Shown here one piece after another: positions 11,076-20,056 of a stretch of DNA of 64,000 nucleotides. Every line of letters begins with the position of its first letter. Position 1 is the stretch's first letter. The notes beneath the pieces were generated by a model that worked only from the letters and a program-made list of their open reading frames with translations, did no database searches and was not told the origin of the DNA. Both the position numbers and the translations under genes were made by a program. Source of the DNA: Myxococcus qinghaiensis (GTDB lineage Bacteria; Myxococcota; Myxococcia; Myxococcales; Myxococcaceae); NCBI RefSeq assembly GCF_024198215.1, contig NZ_JAKCFA010000007.1, positions 428,862-492,861 on the forward strand, in the 5' to 3' direction.

Positions 11076-11588
11076 TCAGGGAGCCATCCGAATCGCGAGC
11101 ATCCGGACAAAGCCGCTTGCCGTGTAGAACGCCAGCTCCACCTGTCCGAAGCGCAACCGGACGCCATCCTCCAGGAGGACGGGCTTGCGAGGGGAGAGCC
11201 GAACCCCGCCGAGCCATGAACCATTCTTCGAGCCGGCATCCGTCAGCAGGATGCCCGCCTGGGCTTCATCACGGGCGAACCAGGCGTGGAAGCGCGACAC
11301 ACTGCCGTCATCCAGCACCACGTCGTTGTTGCCCGTGCGGCCCACCGTGATTCCCCGTCCGAAGGCGTTCGTCCGGGACTTCACCACCGGAAACACCACC
11401 GGCTCGTTCGCCCCCAGCGTCGGCGGCCCCGCGTTCGTCACCGTCTTCAACCGGTACTCCTCCTGCTCCGGCAGGCTCTCAGGCGTCGGCGAAGGCGAGA
11501 AGACGAGCAGCCCGGGCGGCAGCTGCCGCTCGAACTCGCCCCGGTTGCGCAGGTACCGCGAAACATGGGCGCTCAGCAGCTCGGGCAT
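11076..11588 (-). CDS. FHA-domain protein
   Basis: 170 residues. The C-terminal half is a forkhead-associated domain: ITVGRTGNNDVVLDD, SVSRFHAWF, then TDAGSKNGSWLGG. The GR, SRFH and KNG signature residues that bind phosphothreonine are all present. The N-terminal 70 residues have no recognised fold. It heads a probable operon of FHA, PP2C and heptad protein, a phosphorylation read-out and erase set. No kinase is encoded in the unit. Confidence 0.9.
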   Translation of the reverse strand: MPELLSAHVSRYLRNRGEFERQLPPGLLVFSPSPTPESLPEQEEYRLKTVTNAGPPTLGANEPVVFPVVKSRTNAFGRGITVGRTGNNDVVLDDGSVSRFHAWFARDEAQAGILLTDAGSKNGSWLGGVRLSPRKPVLLEDGVRLRFGQVELAFYTASGFVRMLAIRMAP

Positions 11589-11642
11589 ACGGGGGGTGCG
11601 GGAGGGGGGGGAGATTCCCGCGCAACCCAGTCTACGCGGACT

Positions 11643-12248
11643 TTACCGCCAATCCACGAACAACCCGACCATGGGGCCGCCCACGAAGCCCCGGCCCAGG
11701 TAGCGCCGCTTGAGGCCGAAGGGCTCGCCGTAGCCCACGGTGACACCCGTGGCGAACTGCTCGAACTGGTAGCCCACCTGGATGCGGCCTTCGATGATGC
11801 CCGCGGTGTGCTTGTCCGGAGGCGCGCCGCCGTCGAAGTGGGCGCCGTAGAAGACGGGCCCACCCGTCACCTGGAACCCCCAGTGCAGGCTGTCGGGCAG
11901 GTGGTTGCGATAGCCCACACCCACCTGGGCGGTGTGCTCGTAGTACGAGCCCAGGAACGTCTCGGGCTTGCCCGCCACCGGGTTCGGCATCGCGGTGCCC
12001 CACCCCAACCCACCTTCGACCAGGAAGACGAAGGCGTCCTTGCGGTCCTGGAAGAAGGCCCACTGCCACTGCACCTTCAGACGGGAGGTGAGCAGTTCCT
12101 CCCGGAGCGAGGCGCCCAGGACGACGCCACGAGGCAACCAGGCGGGTGTGGGCGAGACGTGCTCGCGTCGCGACCGAGACGACTGGGCCTGGGCGGTGGA
12201 AACAAGACCCAGCGTAAAAACCAGCAGGACGAAGAGCTTGCGGTGCAT
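11643..12248 (-). CDS. Secreted outer-membrane beta-barrel-like protein
   Basis: 201 residues. ATG 12248 follows AAGAGGGTTCCT. Residues 1-22 are a Sec signal peptide (MHRKLFVLLVFTLGLVSTAQAQ with an AQA cleavage site). The mature part has alternating strands such as LKVQWQWAFFQ, FLVEGGLGWG, AQVGVGYRNHL, WGFQVTGGPVFYG and GRIQVGYQFEQFATGVTVGYG, ending GGPMVGLFVDWR. A barrel ending in an aromatic strand is typical of outer-membrane proteins. The family is not recognised. Confidence 0.7.
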   Translation of the reverse strand: MHRKLFVLLVFTLGLVSTAQAQSSRSRREHVSPTPAWLPRGVVLGASLREELLTSRLKVQWQWAFFQDRKDAFVFLVEGGLGWGTAMPNPVAGKPETFLGSYYEHTAQVGVGYRNHLPDSLHWGFQVTGGPVFYGAHFDGGAPPDKHTAGIIEGRIQVGYQFEQFATGVTVGYGEPFGLKRRYLGRGFVGGPMVGLFVDWR

Positions 12249-12392
12249 AGGAACCCTCTTCCCGCCATGGAGCGGAGCGCTTGTCAACGAAGTGTTGGGT
12301 TGGCTATGACGCGTTCGTTACCTGCGGATGGGTACGGAGCCAGGCCTTGCCTGGGGCCGCCCACCATGGGGCACCAAGGAGCGGGACACCGC

Positions 12393-12596
12393 ATGCCAGT
12401 CGTGACAGTCCGGGCCAGCAGCAAGCAGAGCCAGAGCTCGGCGAAGTTCGACACCTTGGTCCGCAAGGCCACGGAGAAAGCCTCCGACCTGCTGGGCCAG
12501 AGTGATCGCGTGCTCGTCGTCTACGAGAAGGGTTGCGCGAGCATCTACTACGAGGGTGACGGCGTGCGGCCGGCCCCCGTCTCCCGCGTCTCCTAG
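12393..12596 (+). CDS. Small conserved-looking protein of unknown function
   Basis: 67 residues, MPVVTVRASSKQSQS to RPAPVSRVS. An AGGAG lies 11 nt before the ATG, and a longer start at 12366 is possible. The middle (FDTLVRKATEKASDLLG) is a likely helix, followed by a strand pair SDRVLVVYEKGCASIYYEGDG. Codon third positions are G/C rich and a hairpin terminator begins 20 bp after the stop, which support a real gene. No family recognised. Confidence 0.55.
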   Translation: MPVVTVRASSKQSQSSAKFDTLVRKATEKASDLLGQSDRVLVVYEKGCASIYYEGDGVRPAPVSRVS

Positions 12597-12615
12597 CAGT
12601 CGTCGTGAGGTTCAG

Positions 12616-12644
12616 CTCAGGGGCCCGATTCGGGGGCCCCTGAG
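12616..12644 (+). terminator. Hairpin terminator
   Basis: Perfect 11-bp stem CTCAGGGGCCC / GGGCCCCTGAG around a 7-nt loop, 20 bp after the small ORF stop. No long T run follows. Confidence 0.65.
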
Positions 12645-12722
12645 GCAGGAGGATGGAACGCGGAAAAGCGCGGGGGCGTCCTGGAGGAAGTTCGCGACTG
12701 TCCTCTCTTCCCAAGGAACTCC

Positions 12723-13370
12723 GTGCGCCCGCTCCTCCTCGTCCCCTTCCTCGCGCTCCTGGCGTGCTCCACCTCTCGGCCGCACGCGCGGGCGGAGGTC
12801 AGCGACGGCCTGTCGGAGCGGGGAGGAGCCCCGGGCGCGGCATTCGAAGGCCGGTCCATCATCCATCGCGCCTCCCTGCAGGTGGAGTGTGACGAGCCGG
12901 AGAAGGGCCCCACGCGAGCCGCCGTGCTGGCGAAATCCCACGGGGGCTATGCCCAGCAGGTGATGACCGAGAGCATCTGGGTGCGCATCCCCGCCGAGCG
13001 GCTGGAGGGTTTCCTGGCCGCGGTGCCCGCGCTGGGCACCGTGGAGAGCAAGAGCGTCTCCGCCGAGGACGTGACGGACACGCACCGCGACCTCAAGGTG
13101 CGCCTGGACAACCTGACGCGCATCCGCGAGCGCTACCTGGAGCTGCTCCAGCGCGCCGTCACCGTCGAGGACACGCTCAAGGTGGAGAAGGAGCTGGAGC
13201 GCATCACCCTCGAATACGAGACCCTCAAGGCGCGCATGGAGGGACTGGAGGGCAGCATCGCGCTGTCCACGGTGTACCTGGACTTCAAGCGACCGGTGAG
13301 CCCCGGGCCCTTGGGCTGGGTGTTCTACGGGCTGGGCAAGGGCATCAAGTGGCTCTTCGTCTGGGACTGA
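12723..13370 (+). CDS. DUF4349-type lipoprotein
   Basis: 215 residues from a GTG start after AAGGAACTCC. Residues 1-15 are a lipoprotein signal with lipobox LLACS. After a short linker the body matches the DUF4349 pattern: SIIHRASLQVEC, then GGYAQQVMTESIWVRIPAERLEGFLAAV, GTVESKSVSAEDVTDTHRDL, a helical hairpin RLDNLTRIRERYLELLQRAVTVEDTLKVEKELERI, and IALSTVYLDF. The family normally ends in a membrane helix; here the end is LGWVFYGLGKGIKWLFVWD. It probably sits in the envelope. Function unknown. Confidence 0.8.
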   Translation: MRPLLLVPFLALLACSTSRPHARAEVSDGLSERGGAPGAAFEGRSIIHRASLQVECDEPEKGPTRAAVLAKSHGGYAQQVMTESIWVRIPAERLEGFLAAVPALGTVESKSVSAEDVTDTHRDLKVRLDNLTRIRERYLELLQRAVTVEDTLKVEKELERITLEYETLKARMEGLEGSIALSTVYLDFKRPVSPGPLGWVFYGLGKGIKWLFVWD

Positions 13371-13629
13371 CCGCGGCACTCGCACCTGCCCTCTTCGACG
13401 AGGGCAAGGCCCTCCAGGTCACGCTCGTGCCACGGCGGACAGGGACATCGTCCGGCTGAGGACGCTCGGCGCTCGGATGCGTGGGCGCTGGGATGACCTG
13501 GAGAGGGAAAGAAGGATCTGCTGGGGCTGACCTCGCGAGAGCCCGCACAAGGGACGTCATCGGGATGCGCCCGGCTTCGAGCGGGCCAGCGGTGCTGGAA
13601 ACCCTCTCCGGGGCGATGAGGCACATCGC

Positions 13630-14934
13630 ATGCCCTCGATGACGACGACTTCCTCGGGCGTCTTCGTCCAGCTCGGCGCGAGCCGGGATGGACTGGACCC
13701 GTATCTCGACGCGGCTCGCCGGCGCGGACTGCAGACCCTCCTCGTCGAGACGCCCGCGTACCTGGGCTGGCGTCAGCGACTGGGGCGCCGCCCCTTCGAC
13801 CTGGAGCTTCCGGTGGAGCATCCCTCGCGGCCCGCGGAGGTCCAGCACTTCCTCGAGTCGCTCGGGATACCGGTGACGCTGCTGCTCGCGGGCTTCGAGC
13901 GGTACGTGGACTGCGCCTTCGCCCTCGCGCCCATCATGGAGCACGGGCCTCGCCAGCGGTGGCCACATGGGGCCTTCAGTCCCCTGGACAAGTGGGGACA
14001 GCGCGAGGCCCTGGCCCATGCCTTTCCCCAGGTGCTCCAGCCGCGCCACGTCAGCTTCGAGCTGGGCTCACCGGGTGCCGCCGCCGCGCTCGGGCGGGTG
14101 GGCTTTCCCCTGGTGGTGAAGCCCTCGAATGGAAGAGGAGGCCTGGGTGTCTTCCTCGTCGAGGATGCGGAGCAGCGCGACCGGGCACTGTCGGCCCTGG
14201 GAGACCTGTCCAACGACGACGGCGGGCGCTTCGAGCGGGCGTTGCTCGAGGAGTTCATCGAGGGACGCGAGCACTCCCTCCAGGGGCTCGCGCACGAGGG
14301 GCAGGCGCTGCTCCTCACCACGTGCGAGAAGCTCGTGACGCGCGAGGCGGCTCCCGGCACACCGACGCTGCGTGGGTTTCGCGAGGCAGGCCACATCGCC
14401 ACGCATGGAGACCGCGCGGAGCCCGCCCTGCGCGCGCTGGCCCAGGCGTGCCTGGATGCCACGGGCTACCGCGAGGGCCCCTTCCATGTGGACCTCCTCC
14501 GCAATCCCCAAGGGGCCTTCTTCGTCGAGATGGGCTTCCGGCTCTCCGGAGGTGGGCTCTCCGGACTCGTGGATAGAGCCACGGGGACGAAGTGGGCGGA
14601 ACTCGTCTTCGAGACGCACCTGGGCGAGCGGGTTCCCAGGCTCCCGCCCTTCCGTGAAGGACCTGGTGCCTATGTGGGCCAGGTGACGTGTACTTCCGAG
14701 GACGAGCTGCGGAACGGTGAGGCCTTGCGTGCGAAGGGGGTCACGGTGGAGGTCCAGCGCTTCGCCGCGATTCCACCCATGGTCGAGGCCATCGCGAGTC
14801 CCCGCAAGGAAGCGCTCGCCGCCGACAAGCCGCGCGACTCGGGCAGCGCGGGGCGCCTCGTGGTCAGCGGCGCCACACTCGAGGAAGTGCGCCACCACCT
14901 GCGGTCCTGCATCGCGGCCCGATGGGGAGCTTGA
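13630..14934 (+). CDS. ATP-grasp family ligase
   Basis: 434 residues. The ATG at 13630 has GATGAGG 8 nt upstream. An N-terminal pre-ATP-grasp domain (about 1-110) is followed by the ATP-grasp fold: GFPLVVKPSNGRGGLGVFLV supplies the ATP-binding Lys and Gly loop, LLEEFIEGREHSLQG the adenine-side strand, and GPFHVDLLRNPQGAFFVEMGFRLSGG the Mg-binding acidic/Asn region. Such enzymes join a carboxylate to an amine or similar nucleophile through an acyl phosphate. The substrate is unknown. Neighbours are small secreted lipoproteins and do not define a pathway. Confidence 0.85.
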   Translation: MPSMTTTSSGVFVQLGASRDGLDPYLDAARRRGLQTLLVETPAYLGWRQRLGRRPFDLELPVEHPSRPAEVQHFLESLGIPVTLLLAGFERYVDCAFALAPIMEHGPRQRWPHGAFSPLDKWGQREALAHAFPQVLQPRHVSFELGSPGAAAALGRVGFPLVVKPSNGRGGLGVFLVEDAEQRDRALSALGDLSNDDGGRFERALLEEFIEGREHSLQGLAHEGQALLLTTCEKLVTREAAPGTPTLRGFREAGHIATHGDRAEPALRALAQACLDATGYREGPFHVDLLRNPQGAFFVEMGFRLSGGGLSGLVDRATGTKWAELVFETHLGERVPRLPPFREGPGAYVGQVTCTSEDELRNGEALRAKGVTVEVQRFAAIPPMVEAIASPRKEALAADKPRDSGSAGRLVVSGATLEEVRHHLRSCIAARWGA

Positions 14935-15017
14935 GATTGCAGCCTCTCCCCCCTTGGGCCACGACAAGCAGCCACCGTGAAACCAAGGCAGCACCCATTC
15001 ATGCCGCACATGACGAA

Positions 15018-15052
15018 GAGGCCCCTGGCTCGATGCGAGAGCCCGGGGCCTC
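15018..15052. terminator. Hairpin between convergent genes
   Basis: GAGGCCCC pairs with GGGGCCTC, with an inner GGCTC/GAG-GCC stem around GATGC. It lies between the ATP-grasp stop and the stop of the leftward lipoprotein, so it may serve both directions. Confidence 0.55.
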
Positions 15053-15078
15053 CGAGACTTCGAGAACGTCAGCCTCGA

Positions 15079-15423
15079 CTACGGATGCGGGTTGCTGCTC
15101 CAGCAGGTCGCGTGGGCATTGAGGCCGCAGAAGTTGTTCGCATAGGCATTGCACTGCCCGTACGCGACGCTCTGCGTGGCCCACATCCACTCGCTGGTGC
15201 TACGGCAGCGCCACGAACACGTGCGCCCACCCTTGTCCCAGCCGGCACAGTTCGCGGTCCAGGACGCGCTCACCTCACCCGGAACGCGGTCTCTCGACAG
15301 CACCGCCGTCGAGGGGTCCGGCAGAGCGGCCTCCTCGGCCATCTCCTCGGGAGCTCCGCCGCACGCGGAGAGGCACGCCATGGACACCAACGCCATCATC
15401 AGGGGCTTCATCAGCTTCTTCAT
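15079..15423 (-). CDS. Small cysteine-rich lipoprotein (paralogue A)
   Basis: 114 residues. Lipoprotein signal MKKLMKPLMMALVSMACLSAC with lipobox LSAC, then an acidic linker, then about 60 residues with eight further Cys. The C-terminal pattern CSWRC...W...VAYGQCNAY...CG...ATCW matches its neighbour at 15462-15746, so the two are tandem paralogues. Paired cysteines suggest a disulfide-stabilised surface domain. Function unknown. Confidence 0.75.
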   Translation of the reverse strand: MKKLMKPLMMALVSMACLSACGGAPEEMAEEAALPDPSTAVLSRDRVPGEVSASWTANCAGWDKGGRTCSWRCRSTSEWMWATQSVAYGQCNAYANNFCGLNAHATCWSSNPHP

Positions 15424-15461
15424 GGGAGGGATTCCTGGGGTGAAGAGGGTGTGGACGCGAC

Positions 15462-15746
15462 TCAGGGAATGCTCCAGCAGACGCTGTACGGCTCCCTGCC
15501 GCAGTCACGCCGCGCCACGTTCTCGCACTGGCCCCACGCGACGTCGTTGTAGCCATACCAGTGACGCCAGTCGTTGGCCGTGCACTTGAACGTGCAGTGC
15601 CGCGCGCCGTGGTCATAACCCTCGCAAACACCCTGCTCCGCCTCGCCAACAGGAATCTCGGTGTCAGCCACTTCCTCCGGCGCGCCACCGCACGCCGCCA
15701 ACAGGCCTCCGAACGCCAGACTGATAATCAGGGTCTTCATCTTCAC
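15462..15746 (-). CDS. Small cysteine-rich lipoprotein (paralogue B)
   Basis: 94 residues. A GTG start at 15746 lies nine bases after AAGGA; an internal ATG is at 15740. Lipobox LLAACGG, then GAPEEVADTEIPVGEAEQ and a Cys-rich domain CTFKC...W...VAWGQCENV...CG...SVCW, aligned cysteine for cysteine with the downstream paralogue. The 130 bp upstream are unusually A/T rich and contain a perfect 8-bp inverted repeat, the likely control region. Confidence 0.75.
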   Translation of the reverse strand: MKMKTLIISLAFGGLLAACGGAPEEVADTEIPVGEAEQGVCEGYDHGARHCTFKCTANDWRHWYGYNDVAWGQCENVARRDCGREPYSVCWSIP

Positions 15747-15802
15747 GGGTGATTGTCCTTGGGGTGTGTGCCGGCGAGATGCCCGACCCCGGGAATATAA
15801 CC

Positions 15803-15822
15803 TGATTAAGCCGACTTAATCA
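15803..15822. promoter_or_regulatory. Perfect inverted repeat, candidate operator
   Basis: TGATTAAG-CCGA-CTTAATCA is a perfect 8-bp inverted repeat with a 4-bp spacer, 57 bp upstream of the GTG start of the lipoprotein pair, in a local A/T-rich stretch. The arrangement suits a dimeric regulator site. The factor is unknown. Confidence 0.5.
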
Positions 15823-15947
15823 AACTACGAGACTTAACAGATTTACCAACCTGGACGGGATTCAACCAGACAAGCCAACGCACGCTCGGCTCGAAGAATG
15901 AAACAGTGAGCACGCTCCCTCCTGGGGTCCAGCAACCCCAGGGCGGG

Positions 15948-16628
15948 TCACGGGATTGGGTGCTGCTTCGTCAGGACCACGTGGGTCGCGTGGCTCGTGG
16001 TGACGTGCTCCGTGCACTTGTAGCCAAGGCTCACCGTGTCGATGCCCGCGAGGAGGTGCTCGCCACGACCGAGGAGCACAGGAGAGATGGCCAGGTGGAG
16101 CTCGTCGATCAACCCCTCGGAGAGGTACTCGCGGATGGTGGCGACGCCGCCGCCGAGTCGGACGTCCTTGCCCTGCGCCGCCTCCTTCGCGCGCTTCAGC
16201 GCGGCATGGATTCCGTCGGTCACGAAGTGGAACGTCGTGCCTCCCTCCATGGTGAGCGGCTCGCGGGCATGATGCGTGAGCACGAAGACGGGCACGTGGT
16301 AGGGCGGGTTGGCTCCCCACCACCCCTTCCAACCGTCATCGGCCCAGGGGCCACGCGTCGGCGCGAACATGTTGCGGCCGAGAATCCAGGCGCCGACGTT
16401 CGCGAAACCGCGCGCGGCGAAGTCGTCATCCGGACCACTTCGCCCCACTTCGTCGCCAATCAGCGCTCCGGCGAAGTCGCCGTGGAGTTTCTGGAACGTC
16501 CGCGTACCGAAGACCCACGTGTGCAGCGCGGTGCCTCCGACGCCCAGGGGATTGTCGAGGTCCTGGCCAGGCCCAGCGCCGTAACCATCGATTGAGATTG
16601 AGAATGCGTTGACCCGAAGCTTCGACAT
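15948..16628 (-). CDS. Dihydrofolate-reductase-like / RibD C-terminal domain protein
   Basis: 226 residues. ATG 16628 follows GGAGTTGCACTC; the frame continues open to 16721 but that part is not supported. It opens LRVNAFSISIDGYGAG, typical of the RibD_C/DHFR-like family, then GAWILGRNMFAP, PVFVLTHHAREPL, FVTDGIHAALKRAKEAAQGKDVRLGGGVATIREYLSEGLIDELHLAISPVLLG. The GGG...IDEL region is the NADPH-binding part. Stand-alone members are cytoplasmic NADPH reductases of unknown substrate. Confidence 0.85.
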   Translation of the reverse strand: MSKLRVNAFSISIDGYGAGPGQDLDNPLGVGGTALHTWVFGTRTFQKLHGDFAGALIGDEVGRSGPDDDFAARGFANVGAWILGRNMFAPTRGPWADDGWKGWWGANPPYHVPVFVLTHHAREPLTMEGGTTFHFVTDGIHAALKRAKEAAQGKDVRLGGGVATIREYLSEGLIDELHLAISPVLLGRGEHLLAGIDTVSLGYKCTEHVTTSHATHVVLTKQHPIP

Positions 16629-16905
16629 GAGTGCAACTCCATTCGGCCCAAGCATCGCCTGCGCCCGCGTGAGCAACCCTCTACCGGAGTGGCGACGAAC
16701 GAGCCAGGGGCCCATCGACACGCCCCATCGTTCTTGACCGTCGGTGCCACCTGCAGCCAGGCCTCTTCAAGCAACCAGCAACTCGGCGGGTGGGGGCCGA
16801 GGATACCCACGCAGTCCCGTCCAAGGATCCTCTCCGCCGCGAACGACAGGTTTGCAGGAGAGCCACCTAATGTTCTATAGCCCCACTCAACCCGAGGGGG
16901 ATTCA

Positions 16906-19674
16906 ATGTCTGTTTTTCTTTGTGTCGGGCGTGCCGCGTCCCTGGTGACGACTGTGCTTGCCCTGGGAGTGTTCGCGGCCTGTGGTGGAGGCGAGAGCGC
17001 CTCGCCTCCGACGGCGAGTGCCGACGTCAAGGTCATGCTCGGCCAGGCTTTGTCTGCCGATGACGTGGCGCGCATCCGAGTGGAGGTCCAGGGCCCGGGC
17101 ATCCCCACCGCCTTGGGGATGGACCTCGTCCGCGATGGGAACACGTGGAACGGCACGCTCCACGACATCCCCGCGGGGGCTGACCGCTTCTTCACGGCGA
17201 ACGCGTACGACGCGGCGTCCACCCTCCTCTACGCGGGCCATGCGGGTCCCATGGCCATCCAGGCCGGCGGCGTGGCGGCGGTCTTCATGTTGCTGCAGCA
17301 GGCCTCTCCCCACCCGCCCTTCGAGAACGAGGCCCCCATCATCGACTCGCTCGCGGTGTCCTCCAACGAGGTGGAGCCGGGCGCTTCCCTCACCCTCTCG
17401 GCGGTCGCGCACGACAACAACCCGGGTGACACGCTGACCTATACATGGAGCGCGCCCGGGGGCACGTTCAGCCCCCCGTCCGCCGCGTCCACCACGTGGA
17501 CCGCGCCCGCCACAGAGGGCATGCAGCGCATCCAGCTCGAGGTGCGGGACTCCAAGAACGCCACCGCCACCGTCACCGTCGACCTCACCGTGCGGAACGT
17601 GGGCCCGACAGGCCGCGCCGCGGTGACGGTGCGCCTGAACACCTGGCCGGAGGTGAGCGCGATGATGGGGGCGCCCTCCGTGCTCGCCGTGGGTCGGCCG
17701 ACGCAGTTGGCGGCCTCGGTCTCCGACCCGGATGGAGACACCCCGTACTTCTACTGGACCTCCACGTGTGAGGGCACCTTCGACTCCGTCAACGCCCCCA
17801 CCCCGACGTTCACCCTGAGCGCCGTACCCGTCGAGGGCCGGTGCGGCTTCAGCGTCTTCGCCTCGGACATCTCTGGCGGCCTTCACGAGGGCATCCTCAC
17901 CCTCCAGGTGGGCCCCGGCCCCCAAGTGGACATGCAGCGGGTCCCCGTCGTGGACAGCGTCTCCCAGTCCTCCGAGCGCGCGGGCCTCGGCCAGCTCGTG
18001 ACGTTTGGACTCACCGCGCATGACCCGGAAGGAACGGCGCTGAGCGTCTCCTGGGTGGCCTCGCAAGGCACCCTCGTGGCGACTCGCGGAAGCGGGGGTT
18101 CGGCCTCCGCGGACTGGACGGCCCCGGCCTGCTTCGACACCCCCGCCGAGGTGACCGCCATCATCACCGACGCGAGCGGCGCCGCCACGGATGTGACGTT
18201 CACCGTCCGGCCGGGGGCCAACACCCCTCCTTGCGACGAGACGACGGTGCTCGGCCACAGCTCCACGTTCTATTTCCAGGAGGACGGCTCCACCGTCACG
18301 CGTCCCACCGACCTGAGCACGACCTTCATCGTCGCCTGGGTGCCCACGGCGGAGGGGACCTATACGTCTCACTTCGGCCTCGGGCTGCGGGATGGCACCT
18401 TCGTCATCCAGGGCGTGGAGAGTGCGCCGTACCTGCTGCAGATCAACTCGGCCTACTACTGGACGCACAGCCGCACGCCGGACTTCAGCGAGGCGCTCGC
18501 GGGCCGCGCCGACCTGGAGCCGGAGCCCGAGGGCACGCGCCTCAACCTGGACCTGAGCGGGCTCGGCCCGTGGGCCTCCGGAGACGAGCTCCAGGTCAGC
18601 GCCTTCGGAGCGGGCCTCACCTACTTCAGCCTGCGGGATTGTGCCTCACCGGCCCTGGGTCCCGTGGTGGGCTCGACGGTCCTCTCCGGCGGCACCGGGT
18701 ACAACACGTCCCTCGAATACTGCGGCAACCGGGTCGGTCGTATCGACGTGGCACGCGGGGACACGGTGTACGTCGGCCAGTTGGTGGCGCGCGCTCCGGT
18801 CGCCGGGGGGCTGAACGTGCTCCGGGAGGTGCGCCGGGGCTTCGAGGTCTCCAGCGGGAGCCCGGGAGGCGTGGTGTCCGGGGGTGGCGCGGTCAGCCTG
18901 ACGGGGACGCTTGTGCCCCAGGCCACCTCGTCGCGGACGGTGCAGATGAATGCCTCCGAGTTCGAGGCCCTGGTGCTCGCCGCCCATCCCCGCGTCACGC
19001 TGCGCAACACCCAGGACCTGACTGTCGGAGCGCTGCCGGGCTTCATGCGCTACGGCACCTACGCCAGCTGGTTCGACCTGGCCTTCGGCACCAACCTCGT
19101 TCCAGGCCAGCCGCTCGTCACCCAGGAGCTGGAGTTCGCCGACCCCTTCCCGGCATCGTGGACCCGGTTCGCCGCCAACATCGCGGCGGGCTCGATGACC
19201 TACTCGGTGCCACGGGAGGGCGGTGGCAACACCGTGCCGACGTCGCACCGGTTCACCGTCTATACACATGCGCCGTTCCAGGAAGGCGCGCCCCTGCGGC
19301 TCAGCCCCATGGTGGGCCCGCCGCGCGAGCTTCGCATCAACGGTCTGGCCACCACGGAGGATGGACTCCAGGGCGTGGGCGAGACGCCCCTCGTGACGTG
19401 GAGTGCACCGGTCCTGGGCACTCCCACCTCGTACACCGTGCGCCTGTATGAGATCTACGCGACGAGCACGAATCAGACGGGCCGCTTCCAGCGAGCATTC
19501 TTCAGGACGACGGAGACACAGCTCCGTCTCCCGCCGGACCTCCTTTACCCCGGGGGCCACTACTTCCTCCAGGTGGCTTCCGACGTGCGGGCCGGCGGGG
19601 AGGTGGGCAGTCCCCGTTTCGACGCGCCGTGGAGCGCCACCGCCCCCGCGTTCACGGGCCGCTTCCAGCGCTGA
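16906..19674 (+). CDS. Large lipoprotein with Ig/PKD-like domains
   Basis: 922 residues from ATG 16906 (GAGGGGGATTCA upstream); an in-frame ATG at 16870 also has an AGGAG. Lipobox VFAACGG near residue 26. Residues about 30-135 form a beta domain (VKVMLGQALSADDVARIRVEV). Two Ig/PKD-like domains follow: NEAPIIDSLAVSS...TLTYTWSAPGGTF...TVTVDLTV and RVPVVDSVSQSS...LSVSWVASQGTL. The C-terminal 450 residues are a beta-rich unknown region ending in an FN3-like segment (TSYTVRLYEIYAT...YFLQVASDVRAGG). It should be anchored in the outer membrane. Function unknown. A strong terminator follows. Confidence 0.82.
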   Translation: MSVFLCVGRAASLVTTVLALGVFAACGGGESASPPTASADVKVMLGQALSADDVARIRVEVQGPGIPTALGMDLVRDGNTWNGTLHDIPAGADRFFTANAYDAASTLLYAGHAGPMAIQAGGVAAVFMLLQQASPHPPFENEAPIIDSLAVSSNEVEPGASLTLSAVAHDNNPGDTLTYTWSAPGGTFSPPSAASTTWTAPATEGMQRIQLEVRDSKNATATVTVDLTVRNVGPTGRAAVTVRLNTWPEVSAMMGAPSVLAVGRPTQLAASVSDPDGDTPYFYWTSTCEGTFDSVNAPTPTFTLSAVPVEGRCGFSVFASDISGGLHEGILTLQVGPGPQVDMQRVPVVDSVSQSSERAGLGQLVTFGLTAHDPEGTALSVSWVASQGTLVATRGSGGSASADWTAPACFDTPAEVTAIITDASGAATDVTFTVRPGANTPPCDETTVLGHSSTFYFQEDGSTVTRPTDLSTTFIVAWVPTAEGTYTSHFGLGLRDGTFVIQGVESAPYLLQINSAYYWTHSRTPDFSEALAGRADLEPEPEGTRLNLDLSGLGPWASGDELQVSAFGAGLTYFSLRDCASPALGPVVGSTVLSGGTGYNTSLEYCGNRVGRIDVARGDTVYVGQLVARAPVAGGLNVLREVRRGFEVSSGSPGGVVSGGGAVSLTGTLVPQATSSRTVQMNASEFEALVLAAHPRVTLRNTQDLTVGALPGFMRYGTYASWFDLAFGTNLVPGQPLVTQELEFADPFPASWTRFAANIAAGSMTYSVPREGGGNTVPTSHRFTVYTHAPFQEGAPLRLSPMVGPPRELRINGLATTEDGLQGVGETPLVTWSAPVLGTPTSYTVRLYEIYATSTNQTGRFQRAFFRTTETQLRLPPDLLYPGGHYFLQVASDVRAGGEVGSPRFDAPWSATAPAFTGRFQR

Positions 19675-19721
19675 CCGAGCCCCGCCGAATCTGAATCCAG
19701 ACAGCGCCCCATGACGTGAAC

Positions 19722-19757
19722 GGGCCAGGCTCCAGGAACGCACCTGGAGCCTGGCCC
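19722..19757. terminator. Strong bidirectional hairpin terminator
   Basis: Perfect 15-bp stem GGGCCAGGCTCCAGG / CCTGGAGCCTGGCCC with loop AACGCA, between two convergent genes (stops at 19674 and 19790). T-rich bases follow on the + side. Confidence 0.85.
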
Positions 19758-19789
19758 GAGTCTGTTTCAGCGGCGGGTGTCGTCTCGGT

Positions 19790-20056
19790 TCAAGGGCACT
19801 CGCCCAGGCTCTCTTCGACGAAGAAGGGGGTCCTGCGCCCCGTGCGGTCGGGCGTTCTGCCGCAATAGCAGCGCTCCGTGCCGACCACCGTGGTGTGCGC
19901 GGCGTCGCTGTAGTAGGTGACGAAGGACTCCGTCAGACAGATGAGCCGTTGCTCCTGTGAGTCCACCTCCGGCTCCACTCCCCGGTCGGCCTCGTCCACG
20001 CCACAGCCGAACTGAAATCCGACGACCGCGAGCCCCAGAATCAAGAATGAACGCAT
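19790..20056 (-). CDS. Small lipoprotein, DUF6289-like
   Basis: 88 residues. ATG 20056 follows GGAGGCGCA. Lipobox FQFGCGV, an acidic linker ending EQRLIC, then TYYSDAAHTTVVGTERCYCG. The YYSDAAHTTVVG-type core resembles the small DUF6289 family common in myxobacteria. Similar layout (lipobox, acidic linker ending Q-x-I-C) is seen at 27477-27749. Function unknown. Confidence 0.75.
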   Translation of the reverse strand: MRSFLILGLAVVGFQFGCGVDEADRGVEPEVDSQEQRLICLTESFVTYYSDAAHTTVVGTERCYCGRTPDRTGRRTPFFVEESLGECP

